9,194 nt of DNA from a bacterium (GTDB taxonomy: Bacteria; Bacillota; Clostridia; Christensenellales; CAG-138). The stretch's first letter is position 1. Every line of letters begins with the position of its first letter. The stretch is from positions 1-9,194 of the forward strand of contig JAQXRK010000078.1 in NCBI GenBank assembly GCA_029218485.1. The letters are read 5' to 3'. Of this stretch, positions 6,802 through 9,194 are shown in pieces. The notes beneath the pieces are model-generated. The model saw nothing but the letters and a program-made list of their open reading frames with translations. It was not told where the DNA came from and made no database searches. The translations under genes and the position numbers were made by a program.

Positions 6802-6816
6802 GGAGGACATGGAAGT

Positions 6817-7698
6817 ATGTACGATATCAAAGCGTTGTATGAAGCGAAGTCCGTACCGGATGCCATCGAGCTGCTGCTCGCGCATCCGCAGGCCAGGATC
6901 ATTGCCGGCGGCAGCGATGTGCTCGTGCAGATGCGGGAGGGCAAGCTGGCCGGCAGCGAGCTGGTGAGCATCTATGGGCTCGATGAGCTGCGCGGCATAA
7001 AGCTCGAAGACGATGGCACGATCCGCATCGGCTCGCTGACGAGCTTTTCCCACATTACCAAAAACCGGATCATCCAGCAGTACATCAACGTGCTCGGCGA
7101 GGCGGTCGATATGGTCGGCGGCCCGCAGATCCGCAACATCGGCACCATCGGCGGCAATACCTGCAACGGCGTGACCAGCGCGGATTCCGCCTCCACGCTG
7201 TTTGCGTGGGACGCGGTCATCGAGATCACCGGGCCGGACGGCGTGCGCCTTGTGCCCATTCAGGAGTTCTACATCAAGGCGGGCGTGGTCGATCTGAGAC
7301 CCGGCGAACTGCAGACGGCGATCCTGATCCGTCAGGACAGCTATGCCGGTTATCAGGGGCATTACATCAAATATGCCATGCGCAATGCGATGGATATTGC
7401 GACCACCGGCTGTTCGGTCAACGTGAAGCTGTCGCCGGATAAGACAACCATCCTCGACGCCCGCATCGCCTACGGCGTGGCCGGGCCGGTGCCCATGCGC
7501 GCGCATTCGGCGGAGTCGGCGGTTCGCGGCTGCGCGGTCAGCGAGGAGACCGTCGATGCGTTTGGCAAGGCCGCGCTGAACGATGTGAACCCACGCACGA
7601 GCTGGCGCGCCAGCCGCGAATTCCGCCTGCAGCTGGTGGAGGAGCTGGCCAAGCGCGCTCTGGCGGAATCCATTCGGCTTTCGGGAGGGACGATTTGA
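6817..7698 (+). CDS. xdhB: xanthine dehydrogenase, FAD-binding subunit
   Basis: The medium subunit carries FAD and passes electrons from the iron-sulfur clusters to the acceptor. The 293 residues match E. coli XdhB (292) throughout. The FAD-contacting segments are IAGGSDVL (29-36) and GGPQIRNIGTIGGNTCNG (101-118), including TIGGN; then come DSAST, KYAMRNAMDI and the C-terminal PRTSWRASREFR block. No extra cysteine cluster of the kind found in 4-hydroxybenzoyl-CoA reductase is present. AGGAGG at 6801-6806 sits on the xdhA stop codon and is 10 bases from the ATG at 6817; an earlier out-of-frame ATG at 6809 is too close to it. The stop codon shares one base with the xdhC start, so translation is probably coupled. 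Confidence 0.95.
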   Translation: MYDIKALYEAKSVPDAIELLLAHPQARIIAGGSDVLVQMREGKLAGSELVSIYGLDELRGIKLEDDGTIRIGSLTSFSHITKNRIIQQYINVLGEAVDMVGGPQIRNIGTIGGNTCNGVTSADSASTLFAWDAVIEITGPDGVRLVPIQEFYIKAGVVDLRPGELQTAILIRQDSYAGYQGHYIKYAMRNAMDIATTGCSVNVKLSPDKTTILDARIAYGVAGPVPMRAHSAESAVRGCAVSEETVDAFGKAALNDVNPRTSWRASREFRLQLVEELAKRALAESIRLSGGTI

Positions 7699-8198
7699 TG
7701 CACGAAACGCAGTATAAGCTGGTGCGATGCACCATCAATGGAAAGAAGACCGAAACGATGGTCGATGTGCGCGCATCGCTGACCGATATGCTCCGCAACG
7801 ACTATCGCCTCACCTCCGTCAAAAAGGGCTGCGAGGTGGGGGAGTGCGGCGCATGCAATGTGCTCATCGATGGCGAGTGCTTCAACTCCTGCATCTATCT
7901 GGCCGTCTGGGCCGATGGCAAGGAGATTCGCACGCTCGAGAGCCTGCTTGGCCCGAACGGCGAGCTGTCCGATATTCAGCAGGCGTTCATCGATGAGACG
8001 GCGATCCAGTGCGGTTTCTGCACGCCGGGATTCATTATGACCGCGGTGGAGATTCTGGAAAGCGGCAAGCTGTATACGCGCGACGAGCTGCGCAAGCTCC
8101 TGTCCGGCCATTTGTGCCGCTGCACCGGCTATGAGAACATCCTCAACGCCGTGGAGAAGACTATGAAGCGGCGACTGGGCGTGGCAGTGGAGAAGTAA
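7698..8198 (+). CDS. xdhC: xanthine dehydrogenase, 2Fe-2S iron-sulfur subunit
   Basis: The small subunit holds two 2Fe-2S clusters that link the molybdenum site to FAD. The 166 residues contain a plant-ferredoxin-type domain with C45, C50, C53 and C65 (GCEVGECGAC then C65) and a helical domain with C105, C108, C140 and C142 (QCGFCTPG and LCRCTGY). All eight ligands are present. The protein resembles E. coli XdhC (159 residues). The ATG at 7698 is chosen because GGGAGGG at 7683-7689 lies 8 bases upstream; the TTG one codon earlier is unlikely. TGATG joins xdhB and xdhC with a one-base overlap. It is the last gene of the operon. The name should not be confused with the XdhC-type cofactor-insertion chaperone, which is absent here. 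Confidence 0.95.
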   Translation: MHETQYKLVRCTINGKKTETMVDVRASLTDMLRNDYRLTSVKKGCEVGECGACNVLIDGECFNSCIYLAVWADGKEIRTLESLLGPNGELSDIQQAFIDETAIQCGFCTPGFIMTAVEILESGKLYTRDELRKLLSGHLCRCTGYENILNAVEKTMKRRLGVAVEK

Positions 8199-8498
8199 AC
8201 GGTCTGCAAGCGCCACAGGATGGTGATAGCAGCCTTCCTGCGGGTGGAGAGGGAGAAAGCGGTGACAAACGGGCATGCTGCATGGGCTTTTCGTGCGGCA
8301 TGCCCGCCAGAATATGGCGCGATGAGCAGATGCGGCGCGAAACGGCTTTGAGCGCCCGCTATCCTGCGAGAACACCGGCTGTCCATGCGCCGGGCGGATT
8401 TCTTCCTCCGGCCAGCCTGCCGTCCCGTTGCCTTTATACCGACAGGAGGGCTGTACCGGCATGGTCTCCTGTTGTCCGGCAGGAGCGGCGCAAATCTA
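8199..8498. other. non-coding gap after the xdh operon
   Basis: This stretch before the tRNA promoter has no ORF with a ribosome binding site or recognisable protein on either strand. It holds three GC-rich stems: 8270-8306 (strong, listed separately), 8332-8359 (GCGGCGC with GCGCCCGC, one bulge) and 8442-8472 (ACAGGAG with CTCCTGT around a 17-base loop). None is followed by a T-run, so no standard terminator for the xdh operon is visible here. Confidence 0.6.
8270..8306 (+). other. strong hairpin downstream of xdhC
   Basis: CGGGCATGCTGCA (8270-8282) pairs with TGCGGCATGCCCG (8294-8306) in a 13-bp stem with one G-U pair and an 11-base loop, about 70 bases after the xdhC stop. The lack of a T-run argues against an intrinsic terminator in this direction. 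It may protect the 3' end of the operon mRNA or act as a processing site. Confidence 0.55.
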
Positions 8499-8527
8499 TT
8501 GACAGCGCCATCCATTTTTGCTATACT
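8499..8527 (+). promoter_or_regulatory. tRNA-Ser promoter
   Basis: TTGACA (8499-8504) and TATACT (8522-8527) are 17 bases apart, with TGC directly upstream of the -10. This is close to a full sigma-A consensus, as expected for a stable-RNA gene. The tRNA begins at 8545, so the precursor would have a short 5' leader. Confidence 0.9.
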
Positions 8528-8544
8528 GAACAAGGTGCATTCAA

Positions 8545-8633
8545 GGAGAGATGTCCGAGCGGTTTAAGGAGCTGGTCTTGAAAACCAGTGATGCTGAGAA
8601 GCACCGTGGGTTCGAATCCCACTCTCTCCGCCA
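8545..8633 (+). tRNA. tRNA-Ser (anticodon UGA)
   Basis: Acceptor GGAGAGA pairs with TCTCTCC, followed by G and an encoded CCA. The anticodon stem CTGGT/ACCAG carries loop CTTGAAA with anticodon TGA at 8579-8581, which reads UCA and other UCN codons. The long variable arm (stem TGCT/AGCA) and the T-arm GTGGG-TTCGAAT-CCCAC confirm a class II serine tRNA. It is the first of two tRNAs transcribed from one promoter. Confidence 0.97.
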
Positions 8634-8657
8634 GCATCAAATCCAAATTGCATATGC

Positions 8658-8750
8658 GGAGAAGTACCCAAGTGGCTGTAAGGGGCTCCCCTGCTAAGGG
8701 AGTAGGCTGGGGTGACTGGCGCGAGGGTTCGAATCCCTCCTTCTCCGCCA
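8658..8750 (+). tRNA. tRNA-Ser (anticodon GCU)
   Basis: Acceptor GGAGAAG pairs with CTTCTCC, followed by G and an encoded CCA. The anticodon stem CTCCC/GGGAG carries loop CTGCTAA with anticodon GCT at 8693-8695, reading AGC and AGU. The long variable arm and T-arm GAGGG-TTCGAAT-CCCTC fit a serine tRNA. It lies 24 bases after the UGA tRNA and directly before a terminator. Its 3' end is a possible integration site, because base composition changes right after it. Confidence 0.97.
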
Positions 8751-8753
8751 AAT

Positions 8754-8792
8754 AAGGTAGTAGATTTTGATAGAAAGTCTACTACCTTTTTT
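8754..8792 (+). terminator. intrinsic terminator of the tRNA-Ser pair
   Basis: AAGGTAGTAGA (8754-8764) pairs perfectly with TCTACTACCTT (8778-8788), and the stem can extend inward to a five-base loop. It runs into TTTTTT (8787-8792). The preceding A-run on the other side could let it work in both directions. Confidence 0.92.
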
Positions 8793-8845
8793 ATATGTAA
8801 AAATGCCTTGATTTCAAGGGATTTTGAGCCTTTGTCCTATAAAGC

Positions 8846-8880
8846 AACCCGCCCTGGAGTGTTTTCCGGGACGGGTTTTT
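8846..8880 (+). terminator. second intrinsic terminator
   Basis: AACCCG (8846-8851) pairs with CGGGTT (8872-8877). The stem continues inward with CC/GG, a T-G pair and GG/CC past one C-A mismatch, and is followed by TTTTT (8876-8880). No gene lies between it and the tRNA terminator, so it may be the leftover end of a lost gene or a backup stop. Confidence 0.75.
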
Positions 8881-8921
8881 CTTGTTTTCGGCGGTCGCAG
8901 CGGATTTCCTGAAAAGTAATG

Positions 8922-8989
8922 GTTTGCTTTGTGGGGTATTCGTTTGCTTTTTGAGAATAGGTTTGCTTTATGGGGTTATCGTTTGCTTT
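8922..8989. repeat. four direct copies of GTTTGCTTT at about 20-bp spacing
   Basis: Exact 9-base copies start at 8922, 8942, 8961 and 8981 (steps of 20, 19 and 20). The sequence after copies 1 and 3 is also alike (TGGGGT then TATC or a close match), so the array looks like two 39-base double units. On the minus strand the unit reads AAAGCAAAC. The regular two-turn spacing suggests protein-binding iterons or arm sites. Confidence 0.75.
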
Positions 8990-9043
8990 GTCCGTTTTTA
9001 TGTACAGCAAATAACCTATAATGAAGAAAAGCATAGGTCAGTC

Positions 9044-9072
9044 TTGAATGTAGTCTGATATTGTGCTATAAT
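9044..9072 (+). promoter_or_regulatory. promoter of the small gene at the right end
   Basis: TTGAAT (9044-9049) and a perfect TATAAT (9067-9072) are 17 bases apart, with an extended TGC before the -10. Transcription would start near 9079, with a leader of about 20 bases. Confidence 0.85.
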
Positions 9073-9084
9073 TAGACTAAATTC
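9046..9084. promoter_or_regulatory. operator-like dyad centred on the -10 box
   Basis: GAATGTAGTCT (9046-9056) and AGACTAAATTC (9074-9084) are inverted repeats matching at 10 of 11 positions around a 17-base centre. The left arm overlaps the -35 hexamer and the right arm overlaps the predicted start site. This placement is typical of autorepression. Confidence 0.6.
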
Positions 9085-9100
9085 AGTTTGGAGGAGAATT

Positions 9101-9194
9101 ATGGCCAGCGAAAAGATATACTTGGATACATATGTCCTACAGCAAGATATGCGAATTAGAATGCCCAAAGCAATCTTATCTAACTTAAACGCAG
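9101..9194 (+). CDS. small protein start, possible AbrB/MazE-like DNA-binding protein (cut by window edge)
   Basis: The first 31 codons read MASEKIYLDTYVLQQDM followed by RIRMPKAILSNLNA. The start is secure: GGAGGAG at 9090-9096 and a consensus promoter precede the ATG. The segment RIRMPKAILSNL resembles the swapped-hairpin entry of AbrB/MazE/SpoVT proteins (R-x-x-(I/M/L)-P-K-x-(I/L)), which act as transcription regulators or antitoxins; this is pattern recognition from a short fragment and not certain. Codons are clearly AT-richer than in the purine genes, so it may belong to an acquired segment beyond the tRNA pair. The dyad over its promoter fits self-regulation. Confidence 0.6.
   Translation, partial: MASEKIYLDTYVLQQDMRIRMPKAILSNLNA

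Noticed and set aside
8521..8751. 76-codon minus-strand frame containing AERVGFEPT and KEGFEPSRQS
   Set aside because: This is the well-known spurious translation of the antisense strand of tRNA-Ser genes. Both tRNAs are intact on the plus strand.
8846..8880. Considered as a recombination site core because of its dyad near the tRNA end
   Set aside because: The stem followed directly by TTTTT is fully explained as an intrinsic terminator, and no second copy is present in the window.
8712..8912. 66-codon plus-strand frame containing GARVRIPPSPP
   Set aside because: It begins inside tRNA-Ser(GCU) and reads through two terminators. It is also a tRNA translation artefact.
8922..8989. Considered as a CRISPR array
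   Set aside because: The repeats are only 9 bases with about 10-base intervals, the intervals resemble each other, and no cas gene is visible.
8837..9034. 65-codon minus-strand frame with a hydrophobic start
   Set aside because: It has no Shine-Dalgarno, and its repeated KAN/KQT composition simply reflects the GTTTGCTTT array.

Overview
The window reads as a chromosomal segment of a fairly high-GC anaerobic Bacillota, most likely a gut-type Clostridia. This is inferred from strong AGGAGG-type ribosome binding sites, sigma-A promoters with extended -10 boxes, a guanine-class riboswitch, and a clustered set of anaerobic purine-catabolism genes. No species call is possible from the sequence alone.

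Layout. Positions 1-2557 are transcribed leftward: a dihydropyrimidinase/hydantoinase-type amidohydrolase (hyuA-like), a MocA-type molybdenum cofactor cytidylyltransferase, then, behind its own promoter and a purine riboswitch, the first 82 codons of a guanine deaminase cut by the window edge. A 232-base divergent control region (2558-2789) holds one promoter in each direction, an inverted repeat and a tandem A-tract repeat. Positions 2790-8198 are a tight rightward operon: adenine deaminase (ade), then the molybdopterin, FAD and 2Fe-2S subunits of xanthine dehydrogenase (xdhA, xdhB, xdhC, in the same subunit order as E. coli xdhABC). A non-coding stretch (8199-8544) leads to a consensus promoter, two serine tRNA genes (UGA and GCU) and a strong terminator. 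After that the base composition becomes visibly AT-rich: a second terminator, a four-copy GTTTGCTTT repeat, and a promoter overlapped by a long dyad lead into the start of a small protein that resembles an AbrB/MazE-like DNA-binding protein.

How the genes work together. Adenine deaminase converts adenine to hypoxanthine and guanine deaminase converts guanine to xanthine. The three-subunit molybdoenzyme interconverts hypoxanthine, xanthine and urate, and MocA would supply its cytidine-dinucleotide form of the molybdenum cofactor. The hydantoinase-like enzyme could act on a ring amide further down the route or on dihydropyrimidines; its substrate is not settled by sequence.

The most notable item is the guanine-class riboswitch (447-517, minus strand) in front of a guanine deaminase. 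Its ligand-contact core is standard, both peripheral loops are non-standard, and its P1 strand is shared with a terminator-like stem. This suggests RNA-level control of guanine breakdown by guanine or a relative, and the direction (on or off) has to be measured. Secondary points are a hairpin that encloses the guaD ribosome binding site, a hairpin between the mocA Shine-Dalgarno and its start codon, and the operator-like dyad and repeats in the AT-rich segment beyond the tRNAs.
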